From NCBI GenBank assembly GCA_024234875.1, contig JACKNM010000003.1:302001-366000 (forward strand): a stretch of DNA of 64,000 nucleotides, in the 5' to 3' direction. A program made the position numbers and the translations under genes. Shown here one piece after another: positions 48,652 to 56,812 of this stretch. The notes beneath the pieces are model-generated. The model saw only the letters and a list, made by a program, of their open reading frames with translations. It was not told the origin of the DNA and made no database searches. Every line of letters starts with the position of its first letter. Within the stretch, counting starts at the first letter, position 1. This DNA comes from Ectothiorhodospiraceae bacterium (GTDB taxonomy: Bacteria; Pseudomonadota; Gammaproteobacteria; HK1).

Positions 48652-50159
48652 TAACGCTTGCGCCGGAGCAGCATGATCAGCGGTAGGGCGGCGGCGCAGG
48701 CGGCGGTGTAGAGGCCGAACGCGTTCAGGTAGCCGATCATCGCCGACTGGCGCCGGATCTCGCGTGCGAGCCGCGCCAGCCCGCCGACCGAGTCGGTCTC
48801 CCAGGCGCCATGTGTCCACGGCATCGACAACAGCTCGTTGAAGGGCGTGATCACCTCCACCAGACGGCTGTAGTTCATCCCCGTCGAGCGCACGATCTCG
48901 GCCACGCAGATCGAGATGAAGAAGCTCGACCCGAGGTTGCGCAACAGGTGGAATACCGCCGAGGTCTCCGGCAGGTGTGGCGGCGCGACGGTCGAGAAGG
49001 TGACCACCGTGAGCGGGACCCAGATCGCGCCGATGGCGAGTCCCTGCAGCAGCGCGTTGGCGGCCAGCGCGTGGACCGTGACCTCGAGGTTCACGTGCAT
49101 CAGCCAGAACCCGGCCGTGAGCAGCATCGCGAACCCGACGGTCATCCCGATCCTCGGGTCGAGGCGGCTGGTGAATCCGGCGATCAGGAACCCGACTGCA
49201 CCGCCGACGCCACGCCCGGCGACCACCACGCCGACCAGCGCGTCGGGAAAGCCGGCGTGCTCGCGCAGCAGCGGCGGCAGCAGCACCATCGGGGTGAAGT
49301 TCAGCATTCCGTAGACGGTGACCAGCAGCAGCCCGATCGCGTAGTTGCGGTTGAGGAAGTGCCGGGGGTCGAGGAACGGTCGCGCCGCGGTCAGGCTGTG
49401 GGCGACGAAGATCCAGAGCGCCACCGCGGCGACCGCCGCCTCCAGCAGGATCTCGCCGGACTCGAACCAGTCGAGCCGCTGCCCGCGCGACAGCACGAGC
49501 TGCACCGCCCCGAGCGCGATGGACAGGGTCAGGAAGCCGGTCCAGTCGAGTCGTGCCTGTTGGCTCGGCGGGTCCGGCGGCAGGCACAGGCGTAGCCCGA
49601 AGACGCTGATGACCCCGACCGGTACCAGCACGTAGAACGCCCAGCGCCACGAGTAGAGCTCGGCCATGATGCCGCCGAGCACCGGCCCGATGACCGGGCC
49701 GATGACCACGCCGAAGCCGAAGATGCCGATCACGAGCCCGTGCTGGTGGCGGGGAAAGGTGTCGAGCAGGATCGATTGCGTGAGTGGCGTCGAGGGCGCG
49801 CCGAACGCGCCCTGCAGGATGCGCCACACGATCAACGACTCGAGCGATCCGGCGGCGCCGCACATGAACGTCGACACCGTGAATCCACCGAGACTCCACA
49901 CCATGACCTGTCGCCGCCCGAAGCGGGTGGCGAGCCAGCCGGTGGTCGGCGTCGCGATGGCCGTCGCCAGGATGTTGAAGGTCATCACCCACGCGATCTC
50001 GTCGGCGGTCGCCGACATCGTCCCCTGCATCTGCGGGAGGATGGTCGAGACCACCAGCAGCGTGGTGCCGTAGAGGGTCGACGACATGATGACGACGACC
50101 AGGACCAGCACCTTGCGCAGTGCCGAGAGCTCGGCTCGGTCGGTGGTGGTGGCGGTCAT
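48651..50159 (-). CDS. DHA2-family (EmrB-type) MFS drug/solute pump, copy 2
   Basis: A 502-residue, 14-helix carrier and clear paralogue of the protein at 44567-46093. Corresponding stretches are TILPQMQGTMSATADEIAW, WLATRFGRRQVMVWSL, GPVLGGIMAELYSWRW and NYSRLVEVITPFNELL. No EmrA adaptor accompanies it. It follows a 2-hydroxyacid dehydrogenase gene by 78 bases on the same strand, which suggests export or import of a related organic acid (inference). Confidence 0.94.
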   Translation of the reverse strand: MTATTTDRAELSALRKVLVLVVVIMSSTLYGTTLLVVSTILPQMQGTMSATADEIAWVMTFNILATAIATPTTGWLATRFGRRQVMVWSLGGFTVSTFMCGAAGSLESLIVWRILQGAFGAPSTPLTQSILLDTFPRHQHGLVIGIFGFGVVIGPVIGPVLGGIMAELYSWRWAFYVLVPVGVISVFGLRLCLPPDPPSQQARLDWTGFLTLSIALGAVQLVLSRGQRLDWFESGEILLEAAVAAVALWIFVAHSLTAARPFLDPRHFLNRNYAIGLLLVTVYGMLNFTPMVLLPPLLREHAGFPDALVGVVVAGRGVGGAVGFLIAGFTSRLDPRIGMTVGFAMLLTAGFWLMHVNLEVTVHALAANALLQGLAIGAIWVPLTVVTFSTVAPPHLPETSAVFHLLRNLGSSFFISICVAEIVRSTGMNYSRLVEVITPFNELLSMPWTHGAWETDSVGGLARLAREIRRQSAMIGYLNAFGLYTAACAAALPLIMLLRRKR

Positions 50160-50237
50160 GCGCTGCCGTCGGGCTGCTCGGGCGAGCTCGGTCGCGGCGG
50201 CCGGCCCGCGCTCGGGGCCGACCGCCGACGGCGTGGG

Positions 50238-51254
50238 TCAGGGGGCCGCGTTTCGTCGCAGGACGTCGGCGTTCACGCAGTTGCGCAGAGTGCCGTCCTG
50301 CAAGTAGGCGACGATGGTCTCGACCGCCTTGCGTCGCAGGTCACGCTGCCCGGGAACACTGAAGAACGCCGAATGCGGGGTGATGATCAGGCGCCCGTCG
50401 ATCCAGTCCTCGCGCGCCATGTAGGCCTTGATCAGCGGGTGATCGGTGGGTGGCGGCTCGGTCGGAAGCACGTCGAGGGCGGCGCCGGCGAGGTGACCCT
50501 CGCGCAGCGCATGGTGGACCGCGTCGATGTCGACTACCGGACCGCGTGAGGTGTTGACGAGCACAGCGCCCGGCTTCATCTGCGCCAGGGTCTCGCGGTT
50601 GATGAGATTGCGGGTCTCGTCGCTGAGTGGCGTGTGCAGGCTCACCGCGTCGCAGCTCCCGAGCAGCTCGGCCAGTGTCGCGGCGCGGGCGAGGCCGGTC
50701 GCCAGCTCGGTGCCGGGCGGGACGTGGGGATCGTAGAACACGACCTCCTGGTCGAATGCCGCGGCCCGGCGCGCGGCGGCCAGGCCGATGCGCCCCAGCC
50801 CCACCACGCCGAAGCGCGCCCCGCGTAGTCGCTCGACCACCCGCCCGTGGCGGTGGTGCCAGTGCGTGCGCGGGTCCTCGCGCATGCGGTCGTGGTAGCT
50901 GGTGATCCCACGGCGCAGCGCGAGCATGAGCGCGATGGCGTGGTCCGCGACCTCCGTGGTGCCGTAGTCCGGCACGTTGCAGATCGGGATCCCGCGCGCA
51001 CCGAAGCCGGCGAGATCCAGCCCGTCGAATCCGACGCCGCCGCGCACGATGATCCGGCAGCGCTTCATGTCCGCCATCCGCGCGGTCACCGCCGGGGTGA
51101 AGCGGAACGTGATCACCGCCTCGGCCTCGCGCCAGGCTTCCTCGGTCACTGCGTTGCCATCGGGAAACAGCTCGATCTGGGTGCCGGGCGGCGCTGCCTC
51201 GCGCTCGACGTCGATGTCGCCTTCGAAGTTCCGGTCGGTGATGAGGATGCGCAC
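50238..51254 (-). CDS. D-2-hydroxyacid dehydrogenase, C-terminal-binding-protein-like
   Basis: A 338-residue NAD-dependent oxidoreductase. Rossmann motif VVGLGRIGLAAA in the middle; catalytic Arg in NTSRGPVVD, Glu in DVLPTEPP and His in ITPHSAFFS, the full R-E-H triad. RGGVGFDGLDLAGFGARGI is typical of the CtBP/phosphoglycerate-dehydrogenase-like branch. The substrate is not predictable. ATG at 51252-51254; the adjacent downstream gene is the second EmrB-type pump. Confidence 0.92.
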   Translation of the reverse strand: MRILITDRNFEGDIDVEREAAPPGTQIELFPDGNAVTEEAWREAEAVITFRFTPAVTARMADMKRCRIIVRGGVGFDGLDLAGFGARGIPICNVPDYGTTEVADHAIALMLALRRGITSYHDRMREDPRTHWHHRHGRVVERLRGARFGVVGLGRIGLAAARRAAAFDQEVVFYDPHVPPGTELATGLARAATLAELLGSCDAVSLHTPLSDETRNLINRETLAQMKPGAVLVNTSRGPVVDIDAVHHALREGHLAGAALDVLPTEPPPTDHPLIKAYMAREDWIDGRLIITPHSAFFSVPGQRDLRRKAVETIVAYLQDGTLRNCVNADVLRRNAAP

Positions 51255-51293
51255 GGCGGGCTCCGGTGGTTATGGGGAGACGCTCGAATCGTA

Positions 51294-51315
51294 TACGCCT
51301 GGCGCGGGAGGCGTA
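51294..51315. promoter_or_regulatory. Inverted repeat in a divergent promoter region
   Basis: TACGCCT (51294-51300) and its complement AGGCGTA (51309-51315) are separated by eight bases. The site lies 40 bases upstream of the hydroxyacid dehydrogenase start and 160 upstream of the CNNM start. TATACA at 51355-51360 could be a -10 for the latter. A regulator site is possible. Confidence 0.4.
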
Positions 51316-51476
51316 CAGGTGGCCGGCGGCTCGGCAGCCCGGCGCGGATGCTGGTATACATCGGGTCGGCCCGCGGTGACCGCGGCCGTGTTCCCGTGCT
51401 CGCCGCGACCGGTGGTGCCCTGCGTGCCGGAGTGGTCGGCGAGGTCGGGTGTGATCCGGCATCTCGAGACGACCCC

Positions 51477-52796
51477 ATGGACATCGCGCTCCTCCTTGGT
51501 CTGATCCTCCTCAACGGATTGTTCGCCATGTCGGAGTTCGCGCTGACGACGGCGCGGCGCGGCCATCTCACACGACTCGCCGAGGCCGGCGACGTCGCCG
51601 CCGCCCGCGCCCTCGCTCTCGGTGCGGACCGGACACGCTTCCTGTCCACGGTGCAGATCGGCATCACCGCGATCGGTGTGTTGAGCGGAATCGTCGGCGA
51701 GGCGGCGATGGCCGGGACGATCGCGGGCTGGGCCGAGCAGGTCGGAATCGGCGCGGAGCAGGCCGACGTGCTCGCGACCGGACTGGTGGTGGCGCTGGTG
51801 ACCTACGTCGCGATCGTGGTCGGCGAGCTGGTGCCGAAGCGGCTGGCGCAGTACCAGCCGGAGGCGATCGCGCGGCGGGTCGCGCGGCCCATCCAGGCCC
51901 TGTCCGCCGTGGCACGCCCGTTCGTGTGGCTGCTGTCGGTGTCGACCGATGGCGTGCTGCGTGTGCTCGGTCGTGACCCGACCGCGGTGCCGGTGGTGAC
52001 CGAGGAGGAGATCCACGCGATCCTCGCCGAGGGCTCCGAGGCGGGCGTGATCGAGCACCAGGAGCACGCGATGGTGCGCAATCTCTTTCGCCTCGACGAG
52101 CGTCTGCTCGGGTCGCTGATGGTGCCGCGGGGTGACATCGTCTACCTCGACCTCGAGCAGCCCCTGGCCGACAACGTGCGTATCGCGGTGGAGTCGAATC
52201 ACTCGCGATTCCCGCTGTGCCGTGGCGGGCTGCGCGACGTGGTCGGAACCGTCCATGCCAAGGACCTGCTGCGCCTGTGCGCGGCCGTCGAGCCCGTCGA
52301 CCTCGCCGCTCTGGCGCAGACCCAGGCCTTCGTGCCCGAGACCCTGACCGGGCTCGAGCTGCTGCAGCACTTCCGCGCCAGCGCGACCCAGCTCACCCTC
52401 GTGCTCGACGAGTACGGCGAGGTCGAGGGGCTGGTGACCCTGCAGGACGTGCTCGAGGCAGTCACCGGCGAGTTCACCCGTCACCACATGGCCGAGAGCT
52501 GGGCGGTGCAGCGTGAGGACGGCTCGTGGCTGCTCGACGGGCTGGCGCCGATGCCCGAGCTCAAGGACCTGCTCGGATTGCGGTCCGGGCCCGACGAGGC
52601 CTCGGGCCGATACCACACCTTGAGCGGCATGTTGATGTGGTTGCTCGGGCGGATCCCCCACACCGGCGACGTCACGGTGTGGGAAGGGTGGCGGTTCGAG
52701 GTCCTCGACCTCGACGGACGACGCATCGACAAGGTGCTCGCGACGCGACAGCCGGCCCCGGCCGCCGGCGGTTCCGACGAGTCGGCACCGAGGTAG
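51477..52796 (+). CDS. CNNM/CorC (HlyC) family membrane protein
   Basis: A 439-residue protein with the DUF21 membrane domain (LLGLILLNGLFAMSEFALTT ... VVGELVPKRLAQYQPEAIA), a CBS pair starting MVPRGDIVYLD, and a C-terminal CorC_HlyC domain (EDGSWLLDGLAPMPELKDLL). Family members are linked to magnesium or cobalt efflux and some were named haemolysins. The ATG at 51477 gives the family start MDIALLLGLILLNGLF. The last 15 residues are a polar tail. Confidence 0.94.
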   Translation: MDIALLLGLILLNGLFAMSEFALTTARRGHLTRLAEAGDVAAARALALGADRTRFLSTVQIGITAIGVLSGIVGEAAMAGTIAGWAEQVGIGAEQADVLATGLVVALVTYVAIVVGELVPKRLAQYQPEAIARRVARPIQALSAVARPFVWLLSVSTDGVLRVLGRDPTAVPVVTEEEIHAILAEGSEAGVIEHQEHAMVRNLFRLDERLLGSLMVPRGDIVYLDLEQPLADNVRIAVESNHSRFPLCRGGLRDVVGTVHAKDLLRLCAAVEPVDLAALAQTQAFVPETLTGLELLQHFRASATQLTLVLDEYGEVEGLVTLQDVLEAVTGEFTRHHMAESWAVQREDGSWLLDGLAPMPELKDLLGLRSGPDEASGRYHTLSGMLMWLLGRIPHTGDVTVWEGWRFEVLDLDGRRIDKVLATRQPAPAAGGSDESAPR

Positions 52797-52820
52797 TCTC
52801 GCTACCGAGGGTTCGGTCGC

Positions 52821-52925
52821 AGGCTGTTGAAGAGCTTGGTTCTTCGGCAGCCAGCCGCCAAGCCGGAGACCGCGTCTTCGGCGCAGCGAGTCGAAAACGT
52901 GCAGGATGCACTTTTTCAACAACCT
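52821..52925. repeat. 105-base element with imperfect terminal inverted repeats
   Basis: AGGCTGTTGAA (52821-52831) is repeated in inverted form, with one mismatch, as TTCAACAACCT (52915-52925). The body is also self-complementary in places and contains AT-rich patches unlike the surroundings. It has no coding capacity. Such 100-base CTGTTGAA...TTCAACAG elements are familiar between genes in Gammaproteobacteria. It may be a non-autonomous mobile element (MITE), and could also end transcription of the CNNM gene. Confidence 0.5.
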
Positions 52926-52981
52926 TTCATCGAACTACACGTAACGACCTGATTTCAGTGGCTGCGGCTTTGCTAGCTCGC

Positions 52982-53108
52982 TGAGCCTGCCTGCCCTGAG
53001 CTTGTCGAAGGGTCGAAGCGTATCCCCGAGCACCACCGTCGAGCCGTGGCGCCGAGCCAGGAGTGGCACGGCCGGCGAGGATTGAAGATACGCTTCGACA
53101 GGCTCAGC
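52982..53108. repeat. Large inverted repeat of the CTGAGC-TGTCGAAG type
   Basis: The left arm carries CTTGTCGAAG and CGAAGCGTATC (to 53024); the right arm (53087-53108) is GATACGCTTCGACAGGCTCAGC, the inverse of the left arm with one small insertion. The CTGAGC-[CT]-TGTCGAAG core occurs twice on the left (near 52981 and 52996). This short repeat is widespread in intergenic regions of many bacteria. Here it separates the CNNM gene from the convergent AraC gene and can form a long cruciform or terminator. Confidence 0.7.
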
Positions 53109-53162
53109 GCACGGTTCCTCCCGTTCGCGTCCCGAGCGCGCGACCGCCGGTCGTGGGGGCTG

Positions 53163-54038
53163 TTACGCGCCCCGCGCCCGCGCACCCCATGCGCCGGGCG
53201 ATTCGCCGTAGCGCTGGCGGAACGCGCGCGCGAGCGCGGTGGCGCTGCCGTAGCCGGTGCGCGCGGCGATCGTCTTCAGCGGGAGTCCGTCGCGGAGCCC
53301 GCGCGCCGCGGCCGCCAGTCGCAGCATCGTCAGGTAGTCGCCCGGCGGGACCGAGACCCGTGCCTTGAAGGTGGCGGCAAAGCTCGCCCGCGACATGCCC
53401 GCTGCCTCGGCCAGGCGCTCCAGCGTCCAGTGGCGATCCGGCGCTGCGTGCATGCGCTCGAGCGCGCGTGCGAGGCGGGGGTCGGCGAGGCCGGCCAGCA
53501 GCCCGACGTCGAAGCGTCCGGTGGCCACGCAGTGGCGGAGCAGCAGCACCAGCAGCAGCTCGATCAGCCGGTCGAGCGCCGCCTGACGCCCGAACTGCTC
53601 GCCGAACGCCTCCTGGAACAACAGGTCGAGGGTCTTGCCGAGGCCCGGCACCGCGGCGAGGGGCACGGCCAGGATCTCGGGAAACCCGACCAGCAGCGGC
53701 GAGCCACCCGTCAGCCCGAGCTCGATCTCGGCGCAGACGAGATCCGCGCCCGGCTCGCGGCTGGTGTCCATCGTGTGGGTCGACGAGCGGCCGAGGACCA
53801 CCAGCGTCGGCTCGCCCAGCTCGATGCGCCGCCCGTCCTCGAGCCAGAGCGACATCGTGCCATGACGCAGCAAGTGCAGGTGGCCGACGCCGTCATCGCG
53901 CGCGGCATAGGTCGTGGTGTCGCAGGCGGTGCCGGTGAAGAACGTCCGCGCCCGCAGACCCACCTGATCGATGAGCCGCGAGAGCGCGTCGCCGTCGGCG
54001 TGCGGGTTGGACGAATTGGCTGGATCGCTGGACGACAT
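53163..54038 (-). CDS. AraC-family transcriptional regulator with cupin_6 domain
   Basis: A 291-residue regulator. The N-terminal cupin_6 region (HLHLLRHGTMSLWLEDG, then VLGRSSTHTMDT) probably senses a ligand. The C-terminal double helix-turn-helix is WTLERLAEAAGMSRASFAATF and LKTIAARTGYGSATALARAF. The ATG is at 54036-54038. It is divergent from the YHS/bufferin genes across 126 bases and is their likely regulator (inference from position). Many AraC/cupin_6 proteins repress or activate a divergent neighbour. Confidence 0.92.
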   Translation of the reverse strand: MSSSDPANSSNPHADGDALSRLIDQVGLRARTFFTGTACDTTTYAARDDGVGHLHLLRHGTMSLWLEDGRRIELGEPTLVVLGRSSTHTMDTSREPGADLVCAEIELGLTGGSPLLVGFPEILAVPLAAVPGLGKTLDLLFQEAFGEQFGRQAALDRLIELLLVLLLRHCVATGRFDVGLLAGLADPRLARALERMHAAPDRHWTLERLAEAAGMSRASFAATFKARVSVPPGDYLTMLRLAAAARGLRDGLPLKTIAARTGYGSATALARAFRQRYGESPGAWGARARGA

Positions 54039-54132
54039 GTCATCGCTGCCTGGGCGAGCCTGTGCGTCGTCGGCCGGCCAGTCCGCCCCATGCGGGTGGC
54101 GCGGCAAGGCCCGACCGAGTCCATTGACCACG

Positions 54133-54150
54133 GGCGGACCGCGGTCCGCC
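54133..54150. promoter_or_regulatory. 18-base perfect palindrome before the YHS gene
   Basis: GGCGGACCGCGGTCCGCC reads identically on both strands and abuts the ribosome binding site GGGAGC (54151-54156). TTGACC at 54124-54129 resembles a -35 element. The site could be an operator for the divergent AraC protein or another regulator, or an RNA hairpin that masks the ribosome binding site. Confidence 0.55.
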
Positions 54151-54164
54151 GGGAGCAAAACGTG

Positions 54165-54698
54165 ATGAACCGAAACATCTGGCCATGCAGCATCGTGCGC
54201 AGGCTCACGCTGGGATTCTCGCTGTTCGCGGCGGCGCTTTCCATCTCGCCGGGCGCGGTGTCGGCGTCCTCCGAGGTGAACGTCACCGACGGCGCTGCGG
54301 TGCACGGGTACGACGTGGTGGCGTACTTCACCGAGGGACGGCCGGTCGAGGGCGACGCCGCCCTCGGCGCCCAGCACGAAGGCGTGACCTACCACTTCGC
54401 GAGTGCGGCGAATCGGGATGCGTTCCGCACCGACCCGACGCGCTACGTGCCGCAGTACGGCGGCTACTGCGCGTTCGGCACCGCCATGGGTCGGAAATTC
54501 GACGGCGATCCGAACGCGTGGTCGATCGTCGACGGCAAGCTCTACCTGAACCTGAACGCGAAGGTGCAGGCGCGGTGGAAGGAGAACATCCCCGGCTTCA
54601 TCCGTGGCGCCGACAACAACTGGCCGATCATCCGAGGCATCGAGGACGCGGTGCTCGAGAAGAGCCCACCGTCCGGTCTCACCGCCGGTGCGCAGTGA
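54165..54698 (+). CDS. Exported YHS-domain protein
   Basis: A 177-residue exported protein: signal peptide about 1-34 (ends SPGAVSAS), then a YHS domain (HGYDVVAYFTEGRPVEGDA, YHFASAANRDAFRTDPTRY, GYCAFGTAMGRKFDGDP) and a Trp-rich tail. YHS domains are often found in metal-handling proteins; one Cys (GGYCAFG) remains in the mature part. GGGAGC is eight bases before the ATG. The gene precedes the bufferin operon in the same orientation, with a hairpin between them, so a joint role in metal stress is plausible. Confidence 0.9.
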   Translation: MNRNIWPCSIVRRLTLGFSLFAAALSISPGAVSASSEVNVTDGAAVHGYDVVAYFTEGRPVEGDAALGAQHEGVTYHFASAANRDAFRTDPTRYVPQYGGYCAFGTAMGRKFDGDPNAWSIVDGKLYLNLNAKVQARWKENIPGFIRGADNNWPIIRGIEDAVLEKSPPSGLTAGAQ

Positions 54699-54735
54699 GG
54701 GTATGCACGGACCGCTCGGACCGTCGAATCCGCGG

Positions 54736-54764
54736 CATCCACTCGGGTCGGTCTCGAGTGGATG
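54736..54764 (+). promoter_or_regulatory. Hairpin between the YHS gene and the bufferin precursor gene
   Basis: A 10-bp perfect stem (54736-54745 with 54755-54764) with a nine-base loop lies 38 bases after the YHS stop and 78 before the precursor ATG. No T-run follows. It may be a partial terminator or an mRNA processing or stabilising element that sets precursor levels. Confidence 0.55.
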
Positions 54765-54842
54765 TCCGGCTACCGCCCCGTGTCGGATCGCCCGACCCCG
54801 GGGCCACACCATCCGTCCATCGGACACGAGGAGGAATCGAGC

Positions 54843-55142
54843 ATGAACAGCAAGCTCACCATCGCCGCCGCGCTCGGCGCGGCCATTGCCGTCAGCGCGA
54901 CCGGGCCGGTTCTCGCCCAGGGTAAACAGGAGAAGTGCTTCGGGATCGCGCTCGCCGGCAAGAACGACTGCGCCGCCGGGCCGGGTACGACCTGCGCCGG
55001 CACCTCGACCGTCGACTACCAGGGCAATGCCTGGAAGCTGGTGCCCGCCGGCACCTGTGAGAGCACGGTCATCAAGGCGGCCGACGGCCGCGAGCTCGCG
55101 GGCAGCCTGAGTGCTCTCGAGCGCGACCTGCCGACGTCGTGA
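54843..55142 (+). CDS. bufA1: Bufferin-type (DUF2282) RiPP metallophore precursor
   Basis: A 99-residue exported precursor. Signal peptide 1-26 (ends GPVLAQ). The mature part has exactly four cysteines, C32, C43, C51 and C72, in the DUF2282 pattern KCFGIALAGKNDCAAG ... TTCAGTS ... WKLVPAGTC. In bufferins the MNIO enzyme converts cysteines to copper-binding thiooxazoles, and the peptide is exported to the periplasm to buffer metal. A strong ribosome binding site GAGGAGGAA ends six bases before the ATG. The stop overlaps the MNIO gene (TGATG). Confidence 0.93.
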   Translation: MNSKLTIAAALGAAIAVSATGPVLAQGKQEKCFGIALAGKNDCAAGPGTTCAGTSTVDYQGNAWKLVPAGTCESTVIKAADGRELAGSLSALERDLPTS

Positions 55143-56020
55143 TGGGCGTCGGCGTCGCGATTCCGCCACGCGCGGGCGTCGGCTTCAAGCCCGCGCACGC
55201 CGCGGCGATCGACGCCGGCCCCGCTGCCGGGGTGGCGCCGGCGGTCCACTGGTTCGAGGTCCACGCCGAGAACTACATGGTCGCCGGCGGCCCCCGGCTG
55301 CGTCAGCTCGAGGCTTTGCGCGAGCGCTTTCCACTGTCGCTCCACGGAGTGGGTCTGTCGCTCGGCGGCATCGAGCCGCCGGACCACGGGCATCTCGCGG
55401 CGCTGCGATCACTCGCCGACCGCATCGAGCCCGGCCTGGTCTCCGAGCACCTCGCGTGGTCGTCCGACCAGGGCGTCTATCTCGCCGACCTGCTGCCGGT
55501 GCCGAGGACGCGCACCGCGCTGGCCCGGCTGGTGGAGGGAGTCGAGCGCACCCAGGACGCGCTCGGCCGGCGGATCCTGATCGAGAACCCGTCGAGCTAC
55601 CTCGAGCTGCCGGGCGGTGAGATGTCGGAGCCCGTGTTGCTGGCCGAGGTGGCGCGGCGCAGCGGCTGCGGGTTACTCGTCGACGTGAACAACGTGTACG
55701 TGAGCGCCTGCAACCTCGGCTTCGACCCCGCCGCCTATGTCGACGCGCTCCCCGCGACGTCGATCGAGGAGATCCACCTCGCCGGCCACCACGTCGAGCA
55801 CGACGGCACGGAGGTGCTGCTCGTCGACACCCATGGCGCGCCGGTCGCGGAGGCGGTTTGGGCCCTCTACGCACGGCTCGTCGCGCGCGTCGGGCCGAGG
55901 CCCACTCTCGTCGAGTGGGACACCGACGTCCCGGCGTGGGAGACACTCGAAGCCGAGGCGCGGCGGGCCGACGCGGTGGCCGCCGAGGCGTCGGCCGCGA
56001 CGGCGAGGATGCGCGCGTGA
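55142..56020 (+). CDS. bufB: MNIO (DUF692) multinuclear iron oxidase, bufferin-modifying
   Basis: A 292-residue TIM-barrel enzyme. Candidate iron ligands are in FEVHAENYM (E39, H41, E43, N44), LHGVGLS (H68), SEHLAWS (E102, H103), IENPSSYL (E148), VDVNNVYVSACN (D181, N184), HLAGH (H212, H216), VDTHGAPV (D229, H231) and LVEWDTDVP. MNIO enzymes use two or three irons and oxygen to modify cysteine in peptides. All the characteristic motifs are kept. Start ATG 55142 overlaps the precursor stop (a GTG one codon earlier is possible); its stop overlaps bufC. Confidence 0.95.
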   Translation: MGVGVAIPPRAGVGFKPAHAAAIDAGPAAGVAPAVHWFEVHAENYMVAGGPRLRQLEALRERFPLSLHGVGLSLGGIEPPDHGHLAALRSLADRIEPGLVSEHLAWSSDQGVYLADLLPVPRTRTALARLVEGVERTQDALGRRILIENPSSYLELPGGEMSEPVLLAEVARRSGCGLLVDVNNVYVSACNLGFDPAAYVDALPATSIEEIHLAGHHVEHDGTEVLLVDTHGAPVAEAVWALYARLVARVGPRPTLVEWDTDVPAWETLEAEARRADAVAAEASAATARMRA

Positions 56021-56775
56021 GCCGCCTCGACGAGGAGACCATGTACCGCGAGCTGGCGACGGCACTGCGTGCCGGGGCCGGCGCGGTGCCGGACTTCCTG
56101 CGTGGAGGTGACGCGCGTCGCTTCGCAGTTCATCGCAACAACGTCCACCGTGCCCTCGGTGACGCGCTGGCCGACGCCTATCCGGTCGTCCGTCGCGTGG
56201 TCGGCGACGCGTTCTTCCGCGCCGCGGCACACGAGTTCAGGCGCGCCGAGTCGGTCCGTGCGCCGTCGCTCGCGCTCTACGGCGCCGGCTTCGCGGACTT
56301 CCTGGAGCGCTTCGCGCCGGCGGCGAGCGTGCCGTGGCTGGCCGACCTCGCGCGCCTCGAGCGGGCGCGCCTGGAGGCCTCGCTCGCGGCCGATGCGCCG
56401 GCGCTCGCCCCCACGCGCCTCGCCGCGATCGGCGAGGCGCAGTTGCCCGACGCGCGCCTCGTCCCGCATCCGGCGGCTCGCCTCGTGCGCTCGCTCCATC
56501 CCATCGTGGCGCTCCATGGCGCCCATGCGTCCGCGTCGTCGGGGCCGATCGAGGTCATGGCGGCGCCGGAGTCGGCGCTGGTGACCCGCCCCGGTGACGT
56601 GGTGCGCATCGCATCGCTCGAGCCCGTGGCTGCGACGCTGGCCGCGGCCCTGCTCGGCGGGGCGACGCCGACCGAGGCCTGCCGGGTCGCGGACGGCGCC
56701 GGCCCGCTCGACCTCGCGGCCACCTTCGCGACCCTGCTCGATGCCGGCGCATTCACCGACATCGCCCCGCGCTGA
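56017..56775 (+). CDS. bufC: DUF2063 partner protein of the MNIO enzyme
   Basis: A 252-residue cytoplasmic protein. The N-terminal DUF2063 domain (ALRAGAGAVPDFLRGGDARRF, VHRNNVHRALGDALADAYPVV) precedes a C-terminal winged-helix-like region. In bufferin systems this protein presents the precursor to the MNIO enzyme, in the manner of a RiPP recognition element. GTG 56017 overlaps the bufB stop (GTGA). Confidence 0.92.
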   Translation: MSRLDEETMYRELATALRAGAGAVPDFLRGGDARRFAVHRNNVHRALGDALADAYPVVRRVVGDAFFRAAAHEFRRAESVRAPSLALYGAGFADFLERFAPAASVPWLADLARLERARLEASLAADAPALAPTRLAAIGEAQLPDARLVPHPAARLVRSLHPIVALHGAHASASSGPIEVMAAPESALVTRPGDVVRIASLEPVAATLAAALLGGATPTEACRVADGAGPLDLAATFATLLDAGAFTDIAPR

Positions 56776-56812
56776 CGTCGGTACCCGCAGATCCTCCACG
56801 GAGATCCAGACG

